64,000 nucleotides of DNA, from the NCBI GenBank assembly GCA_020634755.1, contig JACKBC010000020.1:49719-113718 (forward strand). The letters are read 5' to 3'. This DNA comes from Caldilineaceae bacterium (GTDB taxonomy: Bacteria; Chloroflexota; Anaerolineae; Caldilineales; Caldilineaceae). Positions 30,260-39,554 of the stretch are shown here, one piece after another. The translations under genes and the position numbers were made by a program. Position 1 is the stretch's first letter. Every line of letters begins with the position of its first letter. The notes under the pieces were generated by a model. The model saw only the letters and a program-made list of their open reading frames with translations, ran no database searches and was not told where the DNA came from.

Positions 30260-32738
30260 CGCAGCAGTTGGCGAACTTAGCAAAGAACCAGTCGTCATCG
30301 TGCATGCGACGTGCATTCAGTTCGGCCCGCCTGCGCCAGACATCGGTGTCGACGGTGAGCGACATAGCATCTGCAAATTCCGGGCGTTCCTGTAGCGCTT
30401 TCACAACTCGGGCAATGCGTTGCTGCCCAAAGTGCAGCAACGCCGTGCGCAACACGTTGTGGGTCACGTGCTTGACCTCCACGCCACTGTAGGGCCTGTC
30501 CTTGCGGAAATAGTGCATAATATTGACCGACGGCGCCGTCCATACCTCATAGCCCAGCAGCCAGTAGCGGATGCAAATTTCCGTATCTTCCAGTCCCCAC
30601 TTGGGCATTCCGTCGTCAAACGCGCCTGCGGTCTTCAGGGTGTCGTGACGCATGGCCATAAAGCCGCCGCCCAGCGCGGGTACGGCATAGGGCTCGTCCT
30701 CTTTTTTGGGCAACCACTCGGTGCGCACATTGGGTTCCGCAATGCGCTGGCCGTAGGCAAAGGTTGTATTGGGATTGCCCATGATGCCAATGCCGGGGCC
30801 AACTAGACCCACATGGGGCCGGTTGAGGGTGGCCACCAGCGGTTGCCACCAATTTTCCGGCACATCGATGTGCGAATCGGCAAAGACGACCACCTCGCCT
30901 TGGGCTTGCAACAAGCCACGATTGCGCGCGCCGGCAACGCCCAGCGCTTCGCTCGTCTGAATCAGCGTGACATTCGCTTGCGGCTCGGCAAGCAGGAAGT
31001 TGGCGCAGCCATCCGTCGAACCGTTGTCCACCACAATGATTTCGCTATTGGGCGGCAGGGTCTTGGCAAACTGCTCGACTGTGCGCTGCAACAGCACCGA
31101 TTCGTTGGCGGCGGGCAGCACAACGCTCAGATTGGCGGGGTAGTCGCCGCGGAAGAGCTGGGCGGCTGCTTCTGCGGACAGTGGTTCCGGCGACGGAATG
31201 ATGAAAAAGGGCGGGGGAAATTCCGGTTCCTCTTCGCTCAGTTTGACTTCGCCCGTCTGCAGAAACTCCTGCACCAGTGCCATATAATCCTGCCGCCATT
31301 GCGGATTGAGCTTGATGTCCCCTTGTGGTTCCAGGCCCCAGTTGGCCCGATTTTCTACAAAGTCCGCCACCTGTTGCAGAAGATCCGGCTGGCCAAACGT
31401 GCTGGCATGGTACGAGCCGGCGCCACCCCAGCGATAGATATAGTAGACATCCTCGGCGCGCAGGCTGTATGGGCGCACGGCATCTGCATGAAACTGACGG
31501 CAGCGCTCTTCAAATTCGATATCATAACCCAGATTCTTGCTGGGATAGCCCTGGGCTTCCTCGAATAGTGCGCGTGTCCAGCAACTGCCGCCGTGGAAAA
31601 CGTTGATGTCCGGGCCGGAGAATTTGCCGTCATTGAGAAACCAGGCCTGTTCGGCTTTAAAAAAGGTGCGTTTTTGTTTTTGCAGCAGCGCAACCGATAG
31701 GGAGAGCCGATGGGGCAGGTAGATATCGTCATCGTGCCAGGGCGCGAGCAGATCGTGGGCAGCCAGCGCGACAGCGGCTTTATACTTCTCGCCGATGGAG
31801 CCAAAGCGTTGCTGCGTGTTGACAACGGTTACTTCCGGGTGGTCGAATTCCAGCGTTTGTCCGGCGTAGTCGTTGAGAATGATCAATTCTTTGGGCCCTG
31901 GATAGTCCTGGCGCAAAAAGGATTGAATCGCTTCCTCTAAGAGCGCAACCCGACCATACGTGGGGCAAAGACAGCTCACCGGTGGCGCATCTTGCAGCTG
32001 TTGCGCCCAGCGGTTGGGGTCACGTCTGGCATCTGCGTGCTTGGCGTGGCCCTTCTGGCTGAACTTTCCTGCGGACAAGCGGTCGAAAACCTTCTGCACA
32101 GTTGTGCTATCGACCAGCCGTGTTAGCTCCTGCTCCATTGCGTCGGCATCATCGATGATTTGGACTTCGTTGCGTTTGGCAGCGTCGGCGGTACATCCCG
32201 CCAGATACGCTTTGGGATAGGGCAGCAGGCGCGCAAAGGGTTCACCAGCGGCAAAGTGTACGGTCTGGTGGGGATGGATGAATTGCCAGCGCATGGTGAT
32301 CACAGCGGGGAAGGCTGACGTGTCCACCATGGTTTCCAGCGGATGGAGTCCGCACTTGGTTGCGCTCGCCGGACCGCACACCCACAAAAGATATTCACTG
32401 GCGGTTTTCAATTGGTAACCGCTGTGAAAGGTCAATACACCATTACCCGCCAGGCTTTGGACAAAGTGCTGGATTGGTTCGATGCGATCTGGAAGGGCTA
32501 CCCCAGCCGCGTCTGTCCAGCGGATCTCAATATCGGTTGGCTCCGGCCCCCCGTTCCACGTTGCCTCAAAGCCATATGGGCAGCGCATCTGCCAACCGAT
32601 TTCGCCTTCCGCAACAGCACCCCTTTCGCCAGTACGTACGCTGCCATTCCGCCCTTCCGAGTGAATCTCCACCGCGCTGTTCGCGGCGGGCTGGATGGTG
32701 ACAGCGTCGCTGTGCAGCGGGTATGCATTTAGTTTCAT
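30252..32738 (-). CDS. DUF6065-like domain fused to two GT-A glycosyltransferase domains
   Basis: 828 residues. The N-terminal 190 residues match the DUF6065 type (MKLNAYPLHSDAVTIQPA, CPYGFEATWNGGPEPTDIEI, LTFHSGYQL, FAAGEPFARLLPYP). A first GT2-like domain follows (about 270-400: VSCLCPTYGRVALLEEAIQS, acidic motif PWHDDDIYLP). A second GT-A domain begins near residue 540 (LSVVLPAANESVLLQRTVEQ, IIVVDNGSTDG) with the D-x-H motif FADSHIDVPENWW and the segment WGLEDTEICIRYWLLGYEVW. The latter two resemble polypeptide GalNAc-transferases (GT27). ATG 32738 was chosen because DUF6065 starts there and AAGAGGT lies upstream. It is the second of two such fusions in the operon. Probably cytoplasmic. 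Donor and acceptor unknown. Confidence 0.85.
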   Translation of the reverse strand: MKLNAYPLHSDAVTIQPAANSAVEIHSEGRNGSVRTGERGAVAEGEIGWQMRCPYGFEATWNGGPEPTDIEIRWTDAAGVALPDRIEPIQHFVQSLAGNGVLTFHSGYQLKTASEYLLWVCGPASATKCGLHPLETMVDTSAFPAVITMRWQFIHPHQTVHFAAGEPFARLLPYPKAYLAGCTADAAKRNEVQIIDDADAMEQELTRLVDSTTVQKVFDRLSAGKFSQKGHAKHADARRDPNRWAQQLQDAPPVSCLCPTYGRVALLEEAIQSFLRQDYPGPKELIILNDYAGQTLEFDHPEVTVVNTQQRFGSIGEKYKAAVALAAHDLLAPWHDDDIYLPHRLSLSVALLQKQKRTFFKAEQAWFLNDGKFSGPDINVFHGGSCWTRALFEEAQGYPSKNLGYDIEFEERCRQFHADAVRPYSLRAEDVYYIYRWGGAGSYHASTFGQPDLLQQVADFVENRANWGLEPQGDIKLNPQWRQDYMALVQEFLQTGEVKLSEEEPEFPPPFFIIPSPEPLSAEAAAQLFRGDYPANLSVVLPAANESVLLQRTVEQFAKTLPPNSEIIVVDNGSTDGCANFLLAEPQANVTLIQTSEALGVAGARNRGLLQAQGEVVVFADSHIDVPENWWQPLVATLNRPHVGLVGPGIGIMGNPNTTFAYGQRIAEPNVRTEWLPKKEDEPYAVPALGGGFMAMRHDTLKTAGAFDDGMPKWGLEDTEICIRYWLLGYEVWTAPSVNIMHYFRKDRPYSGVEVKHVTHNVLRTALLHFGQQRIARVVKALQERPEFADAMSLTVDTDVWRRRAELNARRMHDDDWFFAKFANCCDV

Positions 32739-32927
32739 AATTTTGATTACCTCTTTAACGGATGCACCCCATTGGGGGAGGCCTAGCCGAGTAGACCCAA
32801 ACTGTCTCCTATTACACCAGCGCAAATGGGAGACGCACCCCTCTTAAATTGGCTCTGCCCGCAGCCATGTATGTGGATTCTTTAGTAAAAGGCCGAAAGC
32901 CCACGGTTTCGTCACAACCGAAATTCT

Positions 32928-34574
32928 CTACCGCGGCACGTTGCGCTCGGCAAATCTCTGGAGTACCTCTTCCAGCGTGTATTGCGCATGGGTTTGCACA
33001 AACTCAAAATCTCTTTGGGCAAGTGCCAAGGCTTGGCGATAGAGCTTGTGGACTCTCTCCGGCTCCACATCGGGCTGCGCCAGTCGATGGGCCAGCAGCT
33101 TTTCGGCCCACGGCTTGCCACCGAGGACATAGGCCGAGATCACGTTGTTGCGGAAGAGCGTGTCGAGGCTCCACTCATACTCCATCTGGCGCATGGTGCA
33201 GTGGGACACATGGGTGCCCATATAAACATAGTTGCGATAGCCAAAGCGGGCGAACTTGAGATCCAAATAGGTTTCGTCGCCGCCATATTGGCTCTGCTGA
33301 ATATTGTAACCACCGACGGCATCAAAGTGCGCTTGGCGCACGGCCACGGTGGCATGCGAAGATGCAGCGATTTCCAGTGGCTCTGCTTGGGGCCGAAAAT
33401 CGCCAAGTCTTTGCACACCCCAAAAGTCCTGCTCCAGCGTCAATTCGTAGTGGGTGGTCCGTGCATCCTGGAGGCCGCCCCGGGAAGAAATAGGAAAGTG
33501 CATGGCGCCCACCTGTTCCCAAATGCCGGGTTGCTTCATAGCGGCAACCACATCGCCAAAGAAGGTGGGTGGCACCAGGACGTGCGCGTCCATAAAGAAG
33601 AGCACTTCGCCGTTGGCCGCCTCTGCCCCCACTTGGCGCACCGGCCCCGGGCCGGATACGTTGGTCTGGATCAGGCGCACATACTGCTGCATGACCGGCT
33701 CTTGCAGAAACTTGACCGTGTCATCTTGGCTGCCGCTATCGACAACGATTACCTCATGATCCGCATCCAAACCGCTATTGCCTTGGGCTTCCCAGGCCAA
33801 CAACATGCTGTGTAGGGTAAACCAGAGCCTGGCCCCCTCGTTGATGGTGGGGATGATGACCGAATAGGCATAACGCCTGGAACCAGCTCTGGGTCGATTG
33901 CGAAAGAAGGAATGGTTAGCCTGGGCCTGGGCGGCGCGTCGAAAACGCTGCTCATAGGCGTAGAGCGCATCCTCATTTTGGCCGACTTCATCAATATCCA
34001 GCTCCCCAGCATTCGGCTGCGTGAAGTGCTGCGGAACGGGAACAAGGGTGCAGAACGGTTCGCCGGCCGCAAAGCGGATGGCTTGGTTGGGACGGGTGAA
34101 CTGCCAATCAATTGAGATGGTACAGGGAAAGGTTGCCGCATCCACAAATTGCTCGCGCGGGGCCAGCCCATCCTTGGGCTGATTGATGGGTCCGCGCACC
34201 CACAGCAAAGCGGCGCCATCCGTTTGAGTGGTGTTAACTTGGCCATCATCGATCTGGCTGTCGATTTGGCTATTGTCAATTTTGAACTGATAGCCGCTGT
34301 GGAGCGTAAACCTGCCGTTGGTCTTGGGTTGCACAAACCCCGGCTCATCGGCATTAAGGGGTTCGCTACAGCGAAGCGCAATATCGTCGGCGGAGGGGCC
34401 GCCATTCCAGGTCATCTCGACAGCATAAGGACAGCAGAGGCGCCAGCCCTGCTCTTCGACGTGCAATACTGGCGAGACGCCATTTAGGGTATTTGCCGGA
34501 GAGAAGACATTCTCTTGGGCTGCCGGTTGAATCGACACGGCTCTTTCGTGCAACTGATAGGCTTTTAGTTTCAT
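32928..34574 (-). CDS. DUF6065-like domain fused to a GT2/GT27-like glycosyltransferase
   Basis: 548 residues. The N-terminal 190 residues are the same DUF6065-like domain as in the next gene (MKLKAYQLHERAVSIQPAAQ, CPYAVEMTWNGGPSADDIAL, FTLHSGYQF, FAAGEPFCTLVPVP). A linker of about 50 residues leads to one GT-A domain (YSVIIPTINEGARLWFTLHS, HEVIVVDSGSQDDT, metal-type motif FFMDAHVLVPPTFF, then QYGGDETYLDLKFARFGYR and HVSHCTMRQMEYEW). The D-x-H motif is that of GT27-like enzymes rather than the usual D-x-D. It is the first gene of the proposed cassette and lies 189 bp before the second fusion. A 67-bp sequence 38-104 bp upstream is repeated before the small gene at 39555-39854. Sugar and acceptor unknown. 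Confidence 0.87.
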   Translation of the reverse strand: MKLKAYQLHERAVSIQPAAQENVFSPANTLNGVSPVLHVEEQGWRLCCPYAVEMTWNGGPSADDIALRCSEPLNADEPGFVQPKTNGRFTLHSGYQFKIDNSQIDSQIDDGQVNTTQTDGAALLWVRGPINQPKDGLAPREQFVDAATFPCTISIDWQFTRPNQAIRFAAGEPFCTLVPVPQHFTQPNAGELDIDEVGQNEDALYAYEQRFRRAAQAQANHSFFRNRPRAGSRRYAYSVIIPTINEGARLWFTLHSMLLAWEAQGNSGLDADHEVIVVDSGSQDDTVKFLQEPVMQQYVRLIQTNVSGPGPVRQVGAEAANGEVLFFMDAHVLVPPTFFGDVVAAMKQPGIWEQVGAMHFPISSRGGLQDARTTHYELTLEQDFWGVQRLGDFRPQAEPLEIAASSHATVAVRQAHFDAVGGYNIQQSQYGGDETYLDLKFARFGYRNYVYMGTHVSHCTMRQMEYEWSLDTLFRNNVISAYVLGGKPWAEKLLAHRLAQPDVEPERVHKLYRQALALAQRDFEFVQTHAQYTLEEVLQRFAERNVPR

Positions 34575-34611
34575 AGTTTTTCGCTGAGAAAGGGTGCAAT
34601 TTCACGAATCA

Positions 34612-34678
34612 CGCTGTACTGGTTCATATGCTAGCAGGGTTTGCAGACATGCACATCTAACTAAAAGTTCTATTTTGG
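34612..34678. repeat. 67-bp direct repeat, copy 1 (upstream of the first glycosyltransferase)
   Basis: This 67-bp stretch recurs at 39876-39942 in the same orientation with two mismatches. Here it lies 38 bp upstream of the glycosyltransferase start (minus strand). Both copies precede minus-strand genes, so it may be a shared promoter or leader. They also bracket the giant surface-protein gene, as if marking a duplication or insertion. No clear -10/-35 pair was identified. Confidence 0.88.
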
Positions 34679-34700
34679 CGAAGATAGCGCCGCCATTATT

Positions 34701-34772
34701 TTCTATATAGAAACCTCCTAGGTGAGACTCTTTTGGCTTGGCGCCTTGAGTCCCCGCTAGGAGGTTTTTTGG
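34701..34772 (+). terminator. Plus-strand rho-independent-type terminator in a minus-strand region
   Basis: An 8-bp stem CCTCCTAG/CTAGGAGG with an inner GACTC/GAGTC pairing (34713-34766) ends in six T on the plus strand (34767-34772). It is preceded by the palindrome TTCTATATAGAA (34701-34712). All genes around it run on the minus strand, where the structure lacks a T-run. It implies a plus-strand transcript (small RNA or a vanished gene), or it works as a roadblock upstream of the glycosyltransferase promoter. Confidence 0.6.
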
Positions 34773-34841
34773 GGCAAGTCATCTTAAATTTCGGGATGAC
34801 TCATGTTATGTTACTTCGTTCGCTCCTACCCGCTCAAGCGC

Positions 34842-37800
34842 CTATCGCTCAACCAGCGGCAGGAAGAGCCGGTTGACCTGGGCTTGGATGCTGCTTGGCA
34901 TATCGACACTGGCTGCGCCAACGCTGCCCCCGTTACTCAGGGCCACGATGATGGCATTCGCGTTATCAATTAGCGTCTGCGCCTGGGCCGAGGTGAGCTG
35001 GTTACCGCTAAAGCCACTGACCTGGTTGATGAAGGCATTCAGCATGTTGATGGCCACCGAGGTCTGTCCGCTCGTGATCTTTTTCTGGGCGTTCCCCAGC
35101 GTAGCGAGCAGGGCATTGCCATTGCCGGCCTTAAGCACGCCACTATCTACTAGCGCTTGTACTTTATCGGCCAGCGCCTCGATCAGCGTGCTGGCCGAAA
35201 TGACGGTAATGTTGACGGTGGCGAGGTTAGAATTAGCGTCGCCATCGTTGGCCTTATAGGTGAAGCTGTCGCTACCGCTATAGTTGGCTGCCGGCGTGTA
35301 GCTCAACGAGCCATCCGCGTAGAGCGTCAGCGTGCCGTGGAGCGGGCCGCTCACCAGCATGGCACTCACCGGGCTGCTTTCAACAGGGTCACTGTCGTTG
35401 CTCAATACGCCGGGGGTAGAGACGCTCAGCGGTGTGTTTTGATTGGTGCTGTAGCTGTCGTTACCGGCCACTGGCGGGTCGTTGACGGCGGCGATGGCGA
35501 TGTCGACGGTGGCGACGCCGGAGTCGGCCTGGCCATCGTTGAGCTTGTAGGTGAAGCTATCGCTGCCGTTGAAATTGGTGGCAGGTGTATAGCTGAATGA
35601 GCCGTCGCCATTGAGCGTCAGGCTACCATGGGCGGGACCGCCCACCAGTGTTGCACTCAGGGTGTCGCCGTCGGCGTCACTGTCGTTGCCCATCAGACCG
35701 GGAGCCGCTACAGTAAGCGCCACATCTTCATTGGTGGCATAGCTATCGTTGGCCGCCACCGGCGCATCATTAACCGCGTTAACCGTGACGTCAACGGTGG
35801 CGATATCGGAGTCAGCGGCGCCGTCATTCACTTGGTAGGTAAAGCTATCGCTGCCATTAAAGTTAGCTGCGGGCGTATAGCTGAACGAGCCGTCGCTACT
35901 GAGCGAGAGCGTGCCGTGGAGCGGGGCGTCGACCAGGGCCAGCGTCAACGCATCGCCATCGACATCGCTGTCGTTGGCCAACACACCGGGCGCCACCACG
36001 GTCAGCGTGGTATCTTCGTCAGTGGCGTAGCTGTCATCCGTTGCCACTGGCGCATCGTTGACGCCGCCGATGACGATGGTGACCGTGGCTGTATTCGAGT
36101 CCGCCGCACCGTCATTGAGCTTGTAGATAAAGCTATCGCTGCCGTTGTAGTCCTGGCTCGGCGTGTAGGTGAACGAGCCATCGCCGTTGAGCGTCACACT
36201 GCCGTGGGCCGGGTTGTCCACCACGGCGCTGGTCAGGGTGTCGCCATCCACATCGTTGTCATTTTCCTGCACGCCAGGTGCGTCTACGGTCAACGGCACA
36301 TCCTCGTCGGTGAGATAGCTGTCATTGGCAGCCACCGGTGCGTCGTTGACCGGGTTGACCGTCATAGCGACCGTTGCGGTATTCGAATCGGCCATACCGT
36401 CGTTGACCTGGTAGGTGAAGCTGTCGCTGCCATTGAAATTAGCGGCAGGCGTGTAGCTGAACGAGCCATCGCCGTTGAGCATTAGCGTGCCGTGGGCGGG
36501 GCCATTCACCAGCTCAACACTGAGTGCATCGTTCTCGACATCACTGTCATTGGCCAGCACGCCAGGCGCCCCCACGGTCAACGCGGTGTCTTCGTCGGTA
36601 CTGTAGCTATCATTGGCGGCCACTGGTGCATCATTGACCGCGTTGACCGTAATGTCGACGGTGGTGACGCCGGAGTCAGCCTGGCCATCATTGGCTTTGT
36701 AGGTGAAGCTATCGCTGCCATTGAAGTTGGCGGCAGGCGTATAGCTGAACGAGCCATCGCTATTGAGCGTCAGGCTGCCATTGGCAGGACCGCTCACCAG
36801 CACAGCGCTGATTGTATCACCTTCGACATCGCTGTCGTTGGCCAGCACGCCGGGTGCAGCTACGTCGAGCGTAGTATCTTCGGCGGTGCTATAGCTGTCG
36901 CCCGCCGCCACCGGCGCATCATTGGCCGCGTTTACCGTAATGTTGACTGTCTTCTCGGCGGAGTCAACCATGCCGTCATTTGCCACGTATGTAAAGGAGT
37001 CTGCACCGTTGAAGTTAGCGTCCGGCGTATAGGTGAATGAGCCGTCCGTGTTGAGCGTCAGGCTGCCATGTGCCGGGCTGGTCATCGGTTGGGCCGTGAG
37101 CGTATCACCATCGGCATCGCTGTCGTTGGCCAGTACACCGGGGGCAGCCACGTCGAGTGTAGTATCTTCGTTGGTGCTGTATGTGTCATCCATTGCGGCC
37201 GGCGCCGTGTTGGAAGGTACGCACGTCGAGAGCGCTGCCAGGCTGTGGTTGATACCAGCGGCAATCGCCACCACATTGGTGAGCTCGGCGGGCGGTGCTC
37301 CAATACCGGCAAAGTTCATCCCCCAGCCGACGACGGTGCCATCAGACTTCAGCGCCACGTTATCGCCGTAACCCGTGTCAATCGCCATCACACCGTTGAG
37401 GCCAGCGGGGATGTCGAGCGCGCCGGACTCATTAACGCCCCAGGCAACGACCGTGCCATCAGACTTCAGGGCTAGGTCATAGATTAGACCAGCGTCAATG
37501 GCCACCACATTATCGAGGCCAGCGGGAATAGCAGCAGCTGGGTTGGCATAGTAGCCCGTGCCCCAGCCAACGACGGTGCCATCAGACTTGAGCGCCAGGC
37601 TGTGAACAGCATCGTCAAGGCTCGCGGCGGAAATTGCCACCACATCGCTGAGGCCAGCAGGAATATCGAGCTGACCGTATGAGTTGCTGCCCCAGCCAAC
37701 GACCGTGCCGTCAGACTTTAGCGCCAAGTTATGGATCATACCGGCAGAAATCGCCACCACATTGTCGAGGCCGGCGGGTATATCGAGCTGGCCGTCGAAA

Positions 37801-39365
37801 CTACTGCCCCAGCCGACGACCGTGCCGTCAGACTTCAATGCCAGACTGTGGATGGGCCCAACGGAAATCGCCACCACATCGGTGAGATCGGCGGGAATGT
37901 CGAGCTGACCTAATGAGTTATCACCCCAGCCCACAACCGTGCCATCAGACTTCAGCGCCAGGCTATGCCCTAGTCCAAACCATCCACTAGCGGCAACCGC
38001 CACCACATCGGTGAGATCGGCGGGAATATCGAGCTGGCCTAATGAATTATCACCCCAGCCGACGACCGAACAAGCTATCGGCGCGGTCACGTAGAGGATG
38101 AAGCTCGTTTCACTGGCGCCACCATTGCCATCATCGGCAAAAATGGTGACGTTCTGACCACCCGGACGAGTGGGCGTGAAGCTCCACGACCAGGTGCCGT
38201 CGCCATTGTTGACCACCGTACCCACCGAGGCGCTCAGGCTAACGGCGTCGCCGTCAAGGTCACTCACGGCGCCGGTGCTGGTGACCGTTTGGTCCTGCTG
38301 GGTGGTCACGCTGACATTGTCAGCCGTGAGTTCGGGCGGGGTGTTTAGCGGCGTGCATACCAGCGCCAGTCCGTGGCTGATACCAGCGGCAATCGCCACC
38401 ACATTGGTGAGATCGGCGGGTGGTGCTGGAACACCGGCAAAGTTCATCCCCCAGCCGACGACGGTGCCATCAGACTTCAGCGCCACGTTATCGCCGTAAC
38501 CCGTGTCAATCGCCACCACATTGTTGAGGCCAGCGGGGATGTCGAGCGCGCCGGACTCATTAACGCCCCAGGCAACGACCGTGCCATCAGACTTCAGGGC
38601 TAGGTCATAGATTAGACCAGCGTCAATCGCCACCACATTATCGAGGCCAGCGGGAATAGCAGCAGCCGGGTTGGCATAGTAGCCCGTGCCCCAGCCAACG
38701 ACCGTGCCATCAGACTTGAGCGCCAGGCTGTGAACAGCATCGTCAAGGCTCGCGGCGGAAATCGCCACCACATCGCTGAGGCCAGCAGGAATATCGAGCT
38801 GACCGTATGAGTTGCTGCCCCAACCAACGACCGTGCCGTCAGACTTTAGCGCCAAGTTATGGATCATACCGGCAGAAATCGCCACCACATTGTCGAGGCC
38901 GGCGGGGATATCGAGCTGGCCGTCGAAACTGCTGCCCCAGCCGACGACCGTGCCGTCAGACTTCAATGCCAGACTGTGGATGGGCCCAACGGAAATCGCC
39001 ACCACATTGCTGAGGCCGGCGGGAATGTCGAGCTGACCTAATGAGTTATCACCCCAGCCCACAACCGTGCCATCAGACTTCAGCGCCAGGCTATGCCCTA
39101 GTCCAAACCATCCACTAGCGGCAACCGCCACCACATCGGTGAGATCGGCGGGAATGTCGAGCTGGCCTAATGAGTTATCACCCCAGCCCACAACCGTACA
39201 GTTGCTTGGGGCAGGGTCGGCATGGGCGACTGGCGCGGCGTTTAGCACCAAAGCCAATGCCAGTGATAGGCTTGCCAGCAAGGGCGCTAAGCCTATCCGC
39301 CATTGGGATACGAACCCGGTTTTTGGCCGAGTTCTATGTTTCGTGCGAAAAGGGTTTGTTCTCAT
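34842..39365 (-). CDS. Giant surface protein: RCC1-like repeats, seven cadherin-like repeats, FIMAH domain
   Basis: 1507 residues. A signal peptide (about residues 25-50, IGLAPLLASLSLALALVLNA ... AHA) is followed by two blocks of eight or so RCC1-type repeats with the core VVGWG-x-SxGQLDIPAGL-x-VVAI-x-HSLALKSDGT. A single Ig/cadherin-like module separates the blocks. Seven tandem modules of about 95 residues follow (NDAPVAANDSYSTDEDT..., ADGDTLT, FSYTPAANFNGSDSFTYKAND), the Asp-rich 'tandem-95'/VCBS type likely to bind Ca. A C-terminal FIMAH domain (AINMLNAFINQVSGFSGNQL) ends the protein. Probably a secreted adhesin or surface-layer protein. ATG 39365 is supported by AAGGA and by the signal peptide. 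It is flanked by the two 67-bp repeats and is next to the glycosyltransferase operon, which could modify it. Confidence 0.87.
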   Translation of the reverse strand: MRTNPFRTKHRTRPKTGFVSQWRIGLAPLLASLSLALALVLNAAPVAHADPAPSNCTVVGWGDNSLGQLDIPADLTDVVAVAASGWFGLGHSLALKSDGTVVGWGDNSLGQLDIPAGLSNVVAISVGPIHSLALKSDGTVVGWGSSFDGQLDIPAGLDNVVAISAGMIHNLALKSDGTVVGWGSNSYGQLDIPAGLSDVVAISAASLDDAVHSLALKSDGTVVGWGTGYYANPAAAIPAGLDNVVAIDAGLIYDLALKSDGTVVAWGVNESGALDIPAGLNNVVAIDTGYGDNVALKSDGTVVGWGMNFAGVPAPPADLTNVVAIAAGISHGLALVCTPLNTPPELTADNVSVTTQQDQTVTSTGAVSDLDGDAVSLSASVGTVVNNGDGTWSWSFTPTRPGGQNVTIFADDGNGGASETSFILYVTAPIACSVVGWGDNSLGQLDIPADLTDVVAVAASGWFGLGHSLALKSDGTVVGWGDNSLGQLDIPADLTDVVAISVGPIHSLALKSDGTVVGWGSSFDGQLDIPAGLDNVVAISAGMIHNLALKSDGTVVGWGSNSYGQLDIPAGLSDVVAISAASLDDAVHSLALKSDGTVVGWGTGYYANPAAAIPAGLDNVVAIDAGLIYDLALKSDGTVVAWGVNESGALDIPAGLNGVMAIDTGYGDNVALKSDGTVVGWGMNFAGIGAPPAELTNVVAIAAGINHSLAALSTCVPSNTAPAAMDDTYSTNEDTTLDVAAPGVLANDSDADGDTLTAQPMTSPAHGSLTLNTDGSFTYTPDANFNGADSFTYVANDGMVDSAEKTVNITVNAANDAPVAAGDSYSTAEDTTLDVAAPGVLANDSDVEGDTISAVLVSGPANGSLTLNSDGSFSYTPAANFNGSDSFTYKANDGQADSGVTTVDITVNAVNDAPVAANDSYSTDEDTALTVGAPGVLANDSDVENDALSVELVNGPAHGTLMLNGDGSFSYTPAANFNGSDSFTYQVNDGMADSNTATVAMTVNPVNDAPVAANDSYLTDEDVPLTVDAPGVQENDNDVDGDTLTSAVVDNPAHGSVTLNGDGSFTYTPSQDYNGSDSFIYKLNDGAADSNTATVTIVIGGVNDAPVATDDSYATDEDTTLTVVAPGVLANDSDVDGDALTLALVDAPLHGTLSLSSDGSFSYTPAANFNGSDSFTYQVNDGAADSDIATVDVTVNAVNDAPVAANDSYATNEDVALTVAAPGLMGNDSDADGDTLSATLVGGPAHGSLTLNGDGSFSYTPATNFNGSDSFTYKLNDGQADSGVATVDIAIAAVNDPPVAGNDSYSTNQNTPLSVSTPGVLSNDSDPVESSPVSAMLVSGPLHGTLTLYADGSLSYTPAANYSGSDSFTYKANDGDANSNLATVNITVISASTLIEALADKVQALVDSGVLKAGNGNALLATLGNAQKKITSGQTSVAINMLNAFINQVSGFSGNQLTSAQAQTLIDNANAIIVALSNGGSVGAASVDMPSSIQAQVNRLFLPLVER
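37204..38066. repeat. RCC1 block, DNA-level duplicate (copy B)
   Basis: Almost identical in DNA to 38333-39193, at an offset of 1128 bp, including silent positions, with only scattered differences (for example CCATCACACCGTT versus CCACCACATTGTT near 37386 and 38514). The near identity points to a recent tandem duplication or continuing gene conversion. Confidence 0.9.
38333..39193. repeat. RCC1 block, DNA-level duplicate (copy A)
   Basis: Partner of 37204-38066. This copy encodes the N-terminal RCC1-like block, directly after the signal peptide. The linker between copies (about 38067-38332) encodes a single Ig/cadherin-like module that is not duplicated. Confidence 0.9.
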
Positions 39366-39480
39366 GATTTGTAGTTCCTTTGCGTACTTAAATGTTTTAT
39401 GGTTTACGTGTATTGAAAGTGAAACCAAAAACTTGGCACCGTTCGGAGCTAAGTGCAAAAAGCAAGTTCTTAGGGACACA

Positions 39481-39507
39481 AAGCAGATATCTGGCAGATA
39501 TCTGCTT
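39481..39507. promoter_or_regulatory. 27-bp perfect palindrome upstream of the giant surface-protein gene
   Basis: AAGCAGATATCTG and its complement are separated by one base, 116 bp upstream of the surface-protein start and 47 bp after the small upstream gene. It could be an operator or the terminator of the upstream gene; no T-run of note follows. Confidence 0.65.
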
Positions 39508-39554
39508 TGCAGATTTGTTACATCTTACCCTCGACGGTCCATACCGGATTTGGT

